Assembly (NCBI GenBank): GCA_021157415.1
Contig: JAGGWN010000025.1
Span: 1 to 49,821, forward strand
Origin: Bacteroidales bacterium
GTDB lineage: Bacteria > Bacteroidota > Bacteroidia > Bacteroidales > VadinHA17
Direction of reading: 5' to 3'
Length of the DNA: 49,821 nt
Shown here: positions 1 through 8,861 of the stretch, piece by piece
How the letters are laid out: every line of letters starts with the position of its first letter
Position numbering within the stretch: the stretch's first letter is position 1
Position numbers and translations under genes: made by a program
The notes under the pieces: generated by a model
Seen by the model: the letters and a program-made list of their open reading frames with translations, nothing else
What the model was told of the DNA's origin: nothing
Database searches by the model: none

Positions 1-1188
1 ACGCTCATGATCGCCTCCAAACTGGATTATAAAGCGGGAAAAGTATTGTCGGGGGAACTGCAAATCAATTATGCCCGGCGTAATCCACTGTATCATATCC
101 AATATCTCAATTCCGGTACGGACAGCTCGAACCGTTACTACGAAAAAGATCATGAGTTTACGCTCAACCATCTGAATACCTTGAAAGTATCCGGCAATAA
201 CTTGGTGCGTATCGGCATGTTATATACTCATTGGGTATCGCCCCATGGAAAACGATATTATTATGGCCACCGGGCCGACGTACACACCTGGTCGACCGTT
301 TTTACCGACCAGCAACAACTGGGTAAGTGGCTGCTCGACGCCGGTTTCAGGATATCCCGTGAGTACTACAAAGACTGGGCTGCCTTTTCCATAGAAGGAT
401 CCGGGAAGAAGTTCTCCGGTGTTCAGCCGATTACTAACGAGTGGCAGTCGCCCGTATGGCAGGCATCTGCCGGTGCAAGCTGGTCAGCCCATCGTCTTTT
501 ATCACTGCACACCAACCTAAGCGCCGGAATCGTCACACCTCGCAAGGGAGCCCTCACCGCAGACAGTCTTCCCCCGGTCAATGAGAAAAGAACCAATTTT
601 GATCTGGGACTTCGGAAAATGTTCGAAGGGCAGGGCTCACTGACCGTTACCACATTCCTGGTAAACAGAAAAGATGCCCTGGATTACAGTGGGAGTACCA
701 TGGAGCTGGAGAACGGCACTATCATTGAGTTATACAAGAACGAAGACAAACGTAACTATGGCATAGAGGTTGCCCTTCGTATGCAACTGGCCGGAGAGTG
801 GCTGCAGGGGTTTGCCAATGCAACCTTTATGAAAGGACAGACAGGCATCAGCAAAAACCGGATCGCCGACAAGGAGATCCCTTCCTTCATCGGCAACCTC
901 GGCTGTTCTTTTCAAAAAGCCGGTTTCGACGGTAATTTCTTCCTAAACTACACCGGCCCGTTCGAAAACGACCGTTTTATCAGCAAAACCTACCTGCAGG
1001 AACATGGCAAAGCACCACTGGGAAATTTCTTCAATATCTCCCTCACAGCAGGTTATTCTTTCGGAAAAAAAAGCAATACCCGGGTCTCCCTGGAAGTCAG
1101 AAACATCCTGAACACCCCTTTCCAGACGGTTCCCGGTTGGCCGGACTACGGCAGAAGAATTAATATAGGGATAAATCTCAGGCTTTAA
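1..1188 (+). CDS. TonB-dependent receptor, C-terminal beta-barrel part (cut by window start)
   Basis: The reading frame is open from the first base, so the gene begins upstream and only about 396 C-terminal residues are seen. They show the alternating aromatic and polar pattern of an outer-membrane beta-barrel. The end, roughly 'VRNILNTPFQTVPGWPDYG' followed by a short strand ending in Leu, is typical of the last strands of TonB-dependent receptors. Such proteins import a ligand across the outer membrane using energy from TonB/ExbBD. The plug domain and any CarboxypepD-like N-terminus lie outside the window, so the ligand cannot be guessed. The next gene on the same strand starts 283 bases later behind its own candidate promoter. 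The receptor may still belong with the ABC transporter and lipoproteins that follow. Confidence 0.85.
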   Translation, partial: TLMIASKLDYKAGKVLSGELQINYARRNPLYHIQYLNSGTDSSNRYYEKDHEFTLNHLNTLKVSGNNLVRIGMLYTHWVSPHGKRYYYGHRADVHTWSTVFTDQQQLGKWLLDAGFRISREYYKDWAAFSIEGSGKKFSGVQPITNEWQSPVWQASAGASWSAHRLLSLHTNLSAGIVTPRKGALTADSLPPVNEKRTNFDLGLRKMFEGQGSLTVTTFLVNRKDALDYSGSTMELENGTIIELYKNEDKRNYGIEVALRMQLAGEWLQGFANATFMKGQTGISKNRIADKEIPSFIGNLGCSFQKAGFDGNFFLNYTGPFENDRFISKTYLQEHGKAPLGNFFNISLTAGYSFGKKSNTRVSLEVRNILNTPFQTVPGWPDYGRRINIGINLRL

Positions 1189-1351
1189 GTGTTTCGTCAG
1201 AACATCTTTTCTAATCCCGCCTGTGTAAATTTATCAAAATACCCCGGTTATATATTTGATCCGCCCAAATCCAGACAATAAGGGGTGGCTGCAGGTGGAA
1301 GGTTTGGCGGAGGCACAAGCGGAATGTGAAGGAATTAATAAGATAAAAATT

Positions 1352-1382
1352 TTTAAACAAATGGAATATTTATGTAGGTTTG
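1352..1382 (+). promoter_or_regulatory. Candidate Bacteroidota-type promoter for the ABC transporter cluster
   Basis: A perfect -7 box TAGGTTTG lies at 1375-1382. TTTA, one base off the TTTG -33 box, lies at 1352-1355 with the usual 19-base spacing. It is about 90 bases before the permease start. This is inferred from the consensus only. The rest of the 1189-1471 spacer shows no gene. Confidence 0.45.
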
Positions 1383-1471
1383 TGAAAACGGAATAAATAC
1401 ATTGATAATCCCCGGCGTATCCGGTCAAGAAAGAAAGACCGTACATGCTATTCGTTTTAATAACTTAAAAG

Positions 1472-2608
1472 ATGTTGTTTCTCAAAGAAATAAAATATCG
1501 TAAATGGAATTTTCTTCTGGGTGTTCTGGGCATGATTACCGCTGTGGCGGTGGTGGTTTTTTTCATCGTAATGACCAAAGCCTCACAGAATGAGACCCGT
1601 CTTCTTACCCGTGCCATGGGCTTCAACCTGCGTATCATTCCTGATTCCACCGATATGAACAAATTCTGGATCAACGGATATTCCAACCTGACCATGCCCC
1701 AAAAATACGTGAAGGAACTGGTGGACAAAAAAGCATTTTATTATGCCCATCTCACTGCCACGCTGCACCATCGCATCACCTGGCAAGGCCTGGATGTGGT
1801 CCTGACGGGCATATCTCCGGACGAGCTGAACCCAAAAGGGAAGAAAAAGACCAAGATGATCTTTGCCGTGCCCCCCGGTAAAGTGATGGTCGGCTATGAG
1901 GTCGCACGTGCTGCCGAGATCAAAAGAGGAGCGAAGATCAATATTCTGGGAAAGCAATATACTGTCCAACGAACCCTTACGGAGACCGGCACAGAAAACG
2001 ATATACGCATTTATTTCGATCTGAGCGATCTGCAGCATCTCCTGCACCGTGAAGGTACTATCAGTGAGATTATGGCGCTCAACTGCATGTGTTCTGCCCA
2101 AGGAGATGATCCGCTTGGCGATTTGCGCAAACAATTACAGGCTGATCTCCCCAAAACCCAAGTGATTATGAATCGTACCATCGCCGTAGCCCGTGAAAAA
2201 CAACGCAAAATGATGGATAACTATTTTGCTGTCCTATTGCCTGTGTTGCTTATTATCTCCGCCATCTGGATGGGGACCCTGGCTATGATAAATGTGATGC
2301 AACGAAAGCAGGAGATCGGCATCTTGCGGGCATTGGGCTTTGGTAACCGTCATATCGCCGGTCTTTTCCTTTCCAGAGTGGTAAGCCTCGGCATTCTCGG
2401 CGCACTGTTTGGCTTTGTCGCGGGTACCTGGCTGGCCCTGCATTATGGACCGGAAGTATTCAAGGTATCCGCCCATTCGGTAAAACCGCTGTATAACCTG
2501 CTTTACTGGTCTTTTTTACTGGCCCCTTTGTTTGCAACCCTGGCCTCTCTTATACCGATTATATATGCCATCAGCAGAGAACCGGCAGATATGTTAAAAG
2601 AAGAATAG
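1472..2608 (+). CDS. ABC transporter permease, FtsX/MacB-like
   Basis: This 378-residue membrane protein has one N-terminal transmembrane helix (about residues 13-34), a large extracytoplasmic domain (about 35-245), and three C-terminal helices (about 248-275, 300-325, 345-368). This is the four-helix layout of FtsX/LolC/MacB-type permeases. The segment 'QRKQEIGILRALGF' (roughly residues 275-288) is the conserved cytoplasmic loop that couples to the ATPase in this family. The ATPase gene follows 3 bases later, so the two form one transporter. Such transporters usually move lipoproteins, peptides or lipids out of the inner membrane by mechanotransmission rather than importing solutes. The substrate is unknown. 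The neighbouring lipoproteins make a lipoprotein-handling or envelope role plausible. Confidence 0.85.
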   Translation: MLFLKEIKYRKWNFLLGVLGMITAVAVVVFFIVMTKASQNETRLLTRAMGFNLRIIPDSTDMNKFWINGYSNLTMPQKYVKELVDKKAFYYAHLTATLHHRITWQGLDVVLTGISPDELNPKGKKKTKMIFAVPPGKVMVGYEVARAAEIKRGAKINILGKQYTVQRTLTETGTENDIRIYFDLSDLQHLLHREGTISEIMALNCMCSAQGDDPLGDLRKQLQADLPKTQVIMNRTIAVAREKQRKMMDNYFAVLLPVLLIISAIWMGTLAMINVMQRKQEIGILRALGFGNRHIAGLFLSRVVSLGILGALFGFVAGTWLALHYGPEVFKVSAHSVKPLYNLLYWSFLLAPLFATLASLIPIIYAISREPADMLKEE

Positions 2609-2611
2609 ACC

Positions 2612-3295
2612 ATGACGATAGAAACACGAAAAGTAACCAAAATCTTCTGGCAGGGGAAAAAAGAAGTGGTCGCCCTGAACGGCGTGGATCTGGTTGTCAG
2701 AACCGGGAGTTTTGTGCTGGTCAAGGGTCCCAGCGGTTGTGGCAAGTCCACCCTGCTCTTTACCCTGGGAGGCATGCTGGTACCTTCTTCTGGCACGGTG
2801 ACGGTGGAGGGCCATTCTTTATACCGGATGACCGAACAGGAAAGAAACGGATACCGTGCCACCCATATCGGTTTTGTGTTCCAGTCCTATCACCTGCTTC
2901 CCTATCTGACCGTCCTGGAAAACATGCTCATATCACGGCAACTCCACAATAAAATGGTAACACGGGAAAAAGCCATCGAACTGGCTGCCTCACTGCATAT
3001 AGACCACCGCCTGCATCACAAGCCTTCCGGGCTGTCGGCCGGCGAAAAGCAACGGGCAGCCCTGGCACGGGCTTTCATCACCCAACCGGAGATACTCTTT
3101 GCCGATGAACCTACCGGCAACCTGGATCCGGTCAATGCCAAAGAGGTCATTGACCACCTGGTACGCTATCACAAAAACGGAAAAACCGTAATCATGGTCA
3201 CCCATGGCAACGAAGCTGACGATGTAGCAGATACAATATTATCCATGGAAAACGGACAAATCATACATACCACCCCTCTAAACTCTACCTCCTGA
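2612..3295 (+). CDS. ABC transporter ATP-binding protein, LolD/MacB-like
   Basis: This 227-residue nucleotide-binding subunit shows Walker A GPSGCGKST (about residues 39-47), a Q-loop in 'FVFQSYHLLPYLT', the signature LSAGEKQR, Walker B 'ILFADEPTGNLD' and the H-loop 'VTHGNE'. 'TGNLD' after Walker B is typical of the LolD/MacB/FtsE group that pairs with FtsX-like permeases. It starts 3 bases after the permease stop, so translation is probably coupled. It would energise the permease on the cytoplasmic side. It lacks the fused permease of true MacB, so the complex is a two-gene type. Confidence 0.92.
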   Translation: MTIETRKVTKIFWQGKKEVVALNGVDLVVRTGSFVLVKGPSGCGKSTLLFTLGGMLVPSSGTVTVEGHSLYRMTEQERNGYRATHIGFVFQSYHLLPYLTVLENMLISRQLHNKMVTREKAIELAASLHIDHRLHHKPSGLSAGEKQRAALARAFITQPEILFADEPTGNLDPVNAKEVIDHLVRYHKNGKTVIMVTHGNEADDVADTILSMENGQIIHTTPLNSTS

Positions 3296-3324
3296 ATCCA
3301 AACTCTTCCAATGATCCTCTTATT

Positions 3325-6300
3325 ATGAAACGTTTATTTCTCTTCTTCGTAGTCATTTCCTCGTGTTCATTGATTCTTTTCAACGCCTGTCAACAAACCC
3401 GTAAGGCCACTCCCAACGACTGGCCACAGTTCAAAAAAGACAACTACCGCAGCGGCGTCACACCGGTAGCTATTTTCGACAACACTTTCGGTCTTAAGTG
3501 GGTTTACAGAGCGCCCCAGGTCCCTGCGCCGGCCTGGTATGGTCCTGCCAGAGAAGATGCTTATGCCCTGAGCGGCCCACTGCCTTCCATGCGTGACTAT
3601 GACCTGGCGTACAGCCCCGTCATTGTCAGAGACAAATGGTATTACGGAAGCACTTCAGATGATGCCGTTCACTGCCTTAGCACCAAAACCGGAAGGGAAG
3701 AATGGATCTTTATCACAAACGGCCCGGTAAGAATAGCACCGACTTATTACAAAGGCAATCTTTACTTCGGCTCGGACGACGGGTATGTTTATTGCATCCG
3801 TGCCACCAGCGGCAAATTGAAATGGAAATTCAGCCCTTCAAAATCGGAACAGAAGTTATTGAACAACGGGCGTCTTATCTCTTTCTGGCCCGTCAGAACC
3901 GGTGTCATGATTGAAGATAACATTGCTTATTTCGGGGCTTCACTGATCCCGTGGAAAAAGAGCTGGTTGTGTGCCGTGGATGCCGAGACAGGTAAAGTAA
4001 AAGGACGACAAGGCACTTACGTCAGGGAAGCAGAGAATGTAACTTTTGAAGGTTCCATGGCCTCCTCGGGGGATCGTTTGATACAGCCTCAGGGTCGCAT
4101 ATCCCCGGTGTTTATCGACCGAAGAACCGGGAAAATAGAAGGGCAATTACCCGGCGCCGGGGGATGTTTTGTGCTGGTAACCCCCGATAAACATATCGTC
4201 CATCCGGAAACCTCACGGTTCAAGGAGATTGTGGACCTGCAAGTGGATAGAAAAAAGCCGGAATACATGTCTTTTAAAGGAGGCAAAGAAATGGTCGTAT
4301 CCGGAGATAAAAGCTATGTCCTTTCCGACCATGCCATCTCAGCCTACAATCGCAAAACCAAAGAAGTGCTGTGGGTAAACAAAACCTATCATGCCCACCG
4401 CATCATTATGGCTGATACGGTATTGTTTGCCGGAGCTACCGACACGGTATATGCAGTGTCCGTTACTTCCGGCCAGCCTCTCTGGCAAGGCAATGTGGAA
4501 GGAACCGTATATGCCATGGCGGCAGGTGACAGTGCCCTGTTCGTCTCTACGGGCGAAGGAAAAATCTATTGCTTCGCAAGGGGAGGTAACGAAACTACCG
4601 GAGCAAAGAACAAACAGGTAAAAGGCTGGAAAGACCCCCGGGAAGAAGAAAGTCGCCCGTTGGAATTCCCTCTGGGTCCTGTCGTGGATATCAGAGACAA
4701 ACATCATATCGCCATAGATTTCACTACGGCCAAACCTACTTTATGTACCCTGTACTGGCATTCCAACAACAACATTGAGAAAGCGGTTTACAAAGATCCT
4801 TCTCCGGCTCTGCAACATCATTTTGAGATTCCCGTCCGGAAAGATTTTGTTTACAGCTACCGGATTGAAGAAAACGGGAAAATGACCAAAGCCTATGAAT
4901 ACGATAATTTTTTCAATTATTCCGTTCCCGGGATCAAGGTTGCCGCAAGTTGGTTGTCAGACAAGAAAATAAATGTGTATGTGGATAATCTGATAAAAAG
5001 CAGCGGCATTCACAAAGGGCTTTGCCTGGTATTGAGCATGGGATCAGGACAGTTACCCGTAGCGCTGGCTCAAAAGACGGAACTGGATGTAATCGTGCTG
5101 GACGGGTCGTCTCAGAAAGTGCAAGGATTCAGAAAAAAACTTGAAAAAGAAGGTGTTTACGGCCGTCGTCTTTCGGCTTACACGATTCAGGACTTCCGGA
5201 ATATTCCCATTCAATCCGACCTGGCAGACCTGGTGATTTGCAACGGCAATGAATATCCGGCCGACGAAGTGATCCGCCTGACAGCCCCGCATGGCAAGGC
5301 TGTATATATGAAAGGAAAGGAAAAAGAGAAACTGATCAAACAATTCACGCAACAAACCCGTAATGCCAACAACCTGTGGCAGGTAACAAAAGATATTGTA
5401 AAGGTAAACGAAAGTTACATTTTCATTCTTTCGAAAAAAGAACCGGCGTCAGGAGGAGTATGGATCTCCGAATATGGAAAACCGGACAACAGTGCCTATG
5501 GCGGAGCCAGTATGTGGGGCACTACCTCCAGCGAAGAGTTTGAGATCCAGTGGATGGGACGTCCCGGTCCGCGTTTCCAGGCTGACCGCAACGGTCGGAA
5601 ACCTTCCCCCCTGGCTATCAACGGTAAGCTGTTTGTCCAGGGAAAAGAACGGATCGCTGCCATAGATGCTTACAACGGGACTATTGTCTGGACCAAATGG
5701 ATCCCCGGCTTTATCCGGATGAATGTGGTACGCGACTGCTCCAACTGGGCTGCCGATGAGAAATATATCTATGCCGTAAAAAAAGAAAAACTGCTGGTGA
5801 TAAACCAGCAAAACGGTTCTATCCTGACAGAGGTCAGGGTACCTGGTTATCCTACGGGAAAATACGACTGGGGCTACGTAGGTACCTACGTAGGAGCTCC
5901 TACCGGTATGGTGGTGGGAAGCGCTATTCCTTCCCACAGTGCTTTCGTCTCCTTTTACGGGGGATGGGGGTGGTATGACGCAACGCACGGGCCTGAAACC
6001 GACAAGGTGATGAGCTATAACCTCTTTGCCATACCTGCCGGAGGAGGAAAGATACTGTGGAAATACGAACACAAGCCTTCCATGATCATCAACTCCACCA
6101 TCACCCTCTATGACGGGAAAGCCTTTTTTGTGGAATCCGCTACTCCGAAGCTGACGGACAAGAAAAGAGGAGGAGAACATATCTTTGACAAAACGTATCT
6201 GGTTGCCCTCGATCTGAATGACGGATCGCTGCTCTGGAGAAAAGCGCTGGATAACAAACCCGGCGTATCCGCCTATTTTATGGCAGCCGGCCGGGACCGC

Positions 6301-7698
6301 CTGGTCATTGTATCTTCCCTGAAAGGTACTTATTACCTATATAACTATGGGGTAAAAAACGGCTCACTGAAATGGAAAAACGGTATGCCCTGGCCTTCCG
6401 ACAACCATGGCGGACATCTCTCACAGCCAGCCATCGTGGGAAACAGGCTGATGCTCAAACCCGGACTCTTCCGTATGGATACGGGAGAAAGACTGAATTA
6501 TGATGTGCCCAAAGCCGGCCATGGTTGTGCCTCTTATGCTCTTTCAGAGCAATCGGTTTTTTACCGGGGCGGAAGCGTCACCCAGTTCAATTTCGACACA
6601 CGCAAGTTCTCCAAATGGGAACGTCTGCGTCCCGACTGCTGGATCAGTACCATACCGGCACTTGGCATGGTGCTGTCACCAGAAGGAGGCGGCGGATGCT
6701 CCTGCGGTAACTGGTACGAGACCTCCATGGTCATGGCACCTAAATCCAGAGCCCCCGTCATGTTCTCGTTTGATGGTGACAGCCGCTTTACGGATACCCT
6801 GAGGGTTGGCCTGGTCCTGAAAAAGGGAGTCAAAGGAAAACTTTACTATACCCTGGATGGTTCGATGCCGGACAAGAACGCTTCTCCTTACTCCAGACCT
6901 GTCCTGCTGGATAAAAATACCGAGTTACGGGTTGCCCTTTATCTATCCAGAGGAGGCAGGGAAATAAAAATGATACGCAGCCGTTATTTTGAACGTTTGC
7001 GCCCCGCCCCGGTCATAGAACCACAGAACACTCTTAAAAAGGGAAAAAGAACCATACTACTCAAAAGAGTGGGCCATACAGGAACCATTCATTACACCCT
7101 GGATGGGAGCATTCCGGATCATAGATCACCTGTATATACCCACCGGATCGTCATCGATAAACCCGTCACAGTCAAGGCCGTTACTCTATGGAAGGATAAG
7201 AAAGGCCGGCCTTTCAAAAGTAAAGTAACTACCCTCAGCGTGCCGATCCCGGAAGTGATCCCTGCTGTGAAAGCAACCGTAAACCCCGGTCTGGTGGTAA
7301 ACTATTATGAAGGCGAATGGAAGCAAGTGCCTGACTTTGACCACATGAAAAGCATGAAGACGGCTGTTGTGAAGGAGATAAGCCTTGATCCTGCCAGGAA
7401 AACGGAACATTTCGGATTGTTGTTCACCGGGTATATCCGCATTCCTGAAGATGGTATCTATAAATTTTATCTTACCAGTGATGACGGCAGTAACCTGTAT
7501 ATCCATGGCAGGAAAATTATTAATAACGACGGAACTCACGGCATCCGTGAGAAGATGGGGCAGATCCCCCTGCAGGCAGGATTGCACCCCGTTAGGATAG
7601 AGTTTTTCCAGACGGTGACGAGCGTTACCTTGTCCTTGAAATGGGCAGGACCCTCCTTCGGAAAAGAAAATGTGCCTGCAGTTATTTTGTTTCATTAA
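3325..7698 (+). CDS. Giant lipoprotein: two PQQ-like beta-propellers, methyltransferase-like insert, chitobiase C-terminal-like repeats, PA14-like end
   Basis: This 1457-residue protein has a lipoprotein signal (hydrophobic 4-20, candidate lipidated Cys22). About residues 30-430 form PQQ/BamB-like beta-propeller blades ('GSDDGYVYCI', 'SGKLKWKF'). About 555-705 resemble a class I SAM-methyltransferase Rossmann fold, with a glycine-rich turn 'LSMGSGQLPVAL' followed by acidic strand 'DVIVLDGS'. A second propeller spans about 708-1125 and ends near a Cys-Ser-Cys-Gly motif (Cys1125, Cys1127). Two repeats of 'YYTLDGS-P' type (about 1146-1309) match chitobiase/hexosaminidase C-terminal modules. The end (about 1316-1456) looks like PA14 ('FTGYIRIPEDGIYKFYL', 'SDDGSNLYI'). 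It follows the ABC ATPase by 29 bases. Its function is unknown. The domains suggest a cell-surface or periplasmic glycan-facing scaffold. The methyltransferase-like part may be a non-enzymatic fold, as SAM is not expected outside the cytoplasm. Confidence 0.8.
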   Translation: MKRLFLFFVVISSCSLILFNACQQTRKATPNDWPQFKKDNYRSGVTPVAIFDNTFGLKWVYRAPQVPAPAWYGPAREDAYALSGPLPSMRDYDLAYSPVIVRDKWYYGSTSDDAVHCLSTKTGREEWIFITNGPVRIAPTYYKGNLYFGSDDGYVYCIRATSGKLKWKFSPSKSEQKLLNNGRLISFWPVRTGVMIEDNIAYFGASLIPWKKSWLCAVDAETGKVKGRQGTYVREAENVTFEGSMASSGDRLIQPQGRISPVFIDRRTGKIEGQLPGAGGCFVLVTPDKHIVHPETSRFKEIVDLQVDRKKPEYMSFKGGKEMVVSGDKSYVLSDHAISAYNRKTKEVLWVNKTYHAHRIIMADTVLFAGATDTVYAVSVTSGQPLWQGNVEGTVYAMAAGDSALFVSTGEGKIYCFARGGNETTGAKNKQVKGWKDPREEESRPLEFPLGPVVDIRDKHHIAIDFTTAKPTLCTLYWHSNNNIEKAVYKDPSPALQHHFEIPVRKDFVYSYRIEENGKMTKAYEYDNFFNYSVPGIKVAASWLSDKKINVYVDNLIKSSGIHKGLCLVLSMGSGQLPVALAQKTELDVIVLDGSSQKVQGFRKKLEKEGVYGRRLSAYTIQDFRNIPIQSDLADLVICNGNEYPADEVIRLTAPHGKAVYMKGKEKEKLIKQFTQQTRNANNLWQVTKDIVKVNESYIFILSKKEPASGGVWISEYGKPDNSAYGGASMWGTTSSEEFEIQWMGRPGPRFQADRNGRKPSPLAINGKLFVQGKERIAAIDAYNGTIVWTKWIPGFIRMNVVRDCSNWAADEKYIYAVKKEKLLVINQQNGSILTEVRVPGYPTGKYDWGYVGTYVGAPTGMVVGSAIPSHSAFVSFYGGWGWYDATHGPETDKVMSYNLFAIPAGGGKILWKYEHKPSMIINSTITLYDGKAFFVESATPKLTDKKRGGEHIFDKTYLVALDLNDGSLLWRKALDNKPGVSAYFMAAGRDRLVIVSSLKGTYYLYNYGVKNGSLKWKNGMPWPSDNHGGHLSQPAIVGNRLMLKPGLFRMDTGERLNYDVPKAGHGCASYALSEQSVFYRGGSVTQFNFDTRKFSKWERLRPDCWISTIPALGMVLSPEGGGGCSCGNWYETSMVMAPKSRAPVMFSFDGDSRFTDTLRVGLVLKKGVKGKLYYTLDGSMPDKNASPYSRPVLLDKNTELRVALYLSRGGREIKMIRSRYFERLRPAPVIEPQNTLKKGKRTILLKRVGHTGTIHYTLDGSIPDHRSPVYTHRIVIDKPVTVKAVTLWKDKKGRPFKSKVTTLSVPIPEVIPAVKATVNPGLVVNYYEGEWKQVPDFDHMKSMKTAVVKEISLDPARKTEHFGLLFTGYIRIPEDGIYKFYLTSDDGSNLYIHGRKIINNDGTHGIREKMGQIPLQAGLHPVRIEFFQTVTSVTLSLKWAGPSFGKENVPAVILFH

Positions 7699-7759
7699 AC
7701 ATGGTATGTATGGATTTTACCTTCCTGGATAAAGCTTTTGGTAATGTAAAAAGACAACC

Positions 7760-8803
7760 ATGAATAAGATTCTGTTTTTGATTCAGGTATCGGCGTTATT
7801 ATTTTCCGGACAAGCGCTTACGGGACAAACGGTAAGTTTACCCGATACCCTCCGGCAACAGATCCGCACCTACCTGGAAACCCGGTTTATGCCGATGTCG
7901 GCATGTCCGGGAAAGACTTTTGCCTCTTTCAGATTTCTTGGTAAATCGGATGAGGCACAGCCCGGATATGTTTATCTCTGGGTATATAAGGCCTGTTTTG
8001 TACGATCCTCCGAAGCACTTACCCGTAAGAACGCCGTAAGTCTGCCGGTACGACTTTCCTTTGCTTATCAACAGGGGAAAAGAATCCTTACGGTTCATGA
8101 TTTTCCTGGAGAAGGAACAGATTTTTCCAAGGATGTTCGTACATTGTTTCCACCGGAAATTCAGAAATATATCTTCGGAACGGAAAAATATCGTCGGGAC
8201 ATTCCTCTCTTGGAAAAACAAACACAAAAACTGGCTGAAGAATTTTTCAGCATCCATCCGGCCGGGAGACCGTATGACGCTGGGATAAGCTGGCACCAAT
8301 ACGATTTTGAGCCTGCCGGAATATGTCTTACCTGTCCGGAATCATGGAACCGGGATACCACCTCCACTTCTGTGAAGATAAGGCCTTTGGGCCTTCAGAT
8401 CTTTCCCTGGAAGGAAGGAGCAGCCCCGCTTCATCCCGTATTTTCTGCAAACCGGGTCCGGCTGGATGTTTATACAGGCAAACCTGGCATAGCCTGCTCA
8501 ACATATATCCATATGCCGGAAAAAATGGATAACCTGTCACTCTTCCGGAAAGAGATTGGTGTATTTTCCTGTACGGTACTGGAAGCCTCGGAAGGAGCTG
8601 CAGGAACCATTTATAAAAATCGTGTATATATTTTCACGCTGCCCGGCTCAGGCCAATGTGTTTTCTTCGATCTGAATTATTCGTTCAAAAGCGAGGGGGT
8701 TCATGAAGAATCCGGAAGACGGGATCATACATCCGCTTTTAAGGAAAAACAAACCATCCGGCTTACAGAGGAGATGATCCGATTACTGAAACCCCGTAAA
8801 TGA
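7760..8803 (+). CDS. Exported protein of unknown family
   Basis: This 347-residue protein begins with a clear Sec signal peptide (hydrophobic about residues 4-17, likely cut near 'ALTGQ'). I do not recognise the family. Several cysteines are scattered through the mature part, including pairs in 'PAGICLTCPE' and 'GIACSTY', which may form disulfides in the periplasm. No transmembrane segment follows the signal. It lies 61 bases after the giant lipoprotein and 58 bases before the next lipoprotein on the same strand, so the three are probably co-transcribed and part of one envelope system. A domain search is the only way to go further. Confidence 0.7.
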   Translation: MNKILFLIQVSALLFSGQALTGQTVSLPDTLRQQIRTYLETRFMPMSACPGKTFASFRFLGKSDEAQPGYVYLWVYKACFVRSSEALTRKNAVSLPVRLSFAYQQGKRILTVHDFPGEGTDFSKDVRTLFPPEIQKYIFGTEKYRRDIPLLEKQTQKLAEEFFSIHPAGRPYDAGISWHQYDFEPAGICLTCPESWNRDTTSTSVKIRPLGLQIFPWKEGAAPLHPVFSANRVRLDVYTGKPGIACSTYIHMPEKMDNLSLFRKEIGVFSCTVLEASEGAAGTIYKNRVYIFTLPGSGQCVFFDLNYSFKSEGVHEESGRRDHTSAFKEKQTIRLTEEMIRLLKPRK

Positions 8804-8861
8804 GGCGTTAATATTTTTGGAATGTGCAAAGGATAAGAATTTCAGAATTAAAATTAATTTT

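Noticed and set aside
1583-2134. 183-codon minus-strand frame inside the ABC permease gene
   Set aside because: It is antisense to a clear membrane-protein gene and has no domain, signal or ribosome binding site of its own.
5449-6180. 243-codon minus-strand frame inside the giant lipoprotein gene
   Set aside because: Shadow of the propeller-coding strand; low-complexity Ser/Pro/Arg/His content and no recognisable motif.
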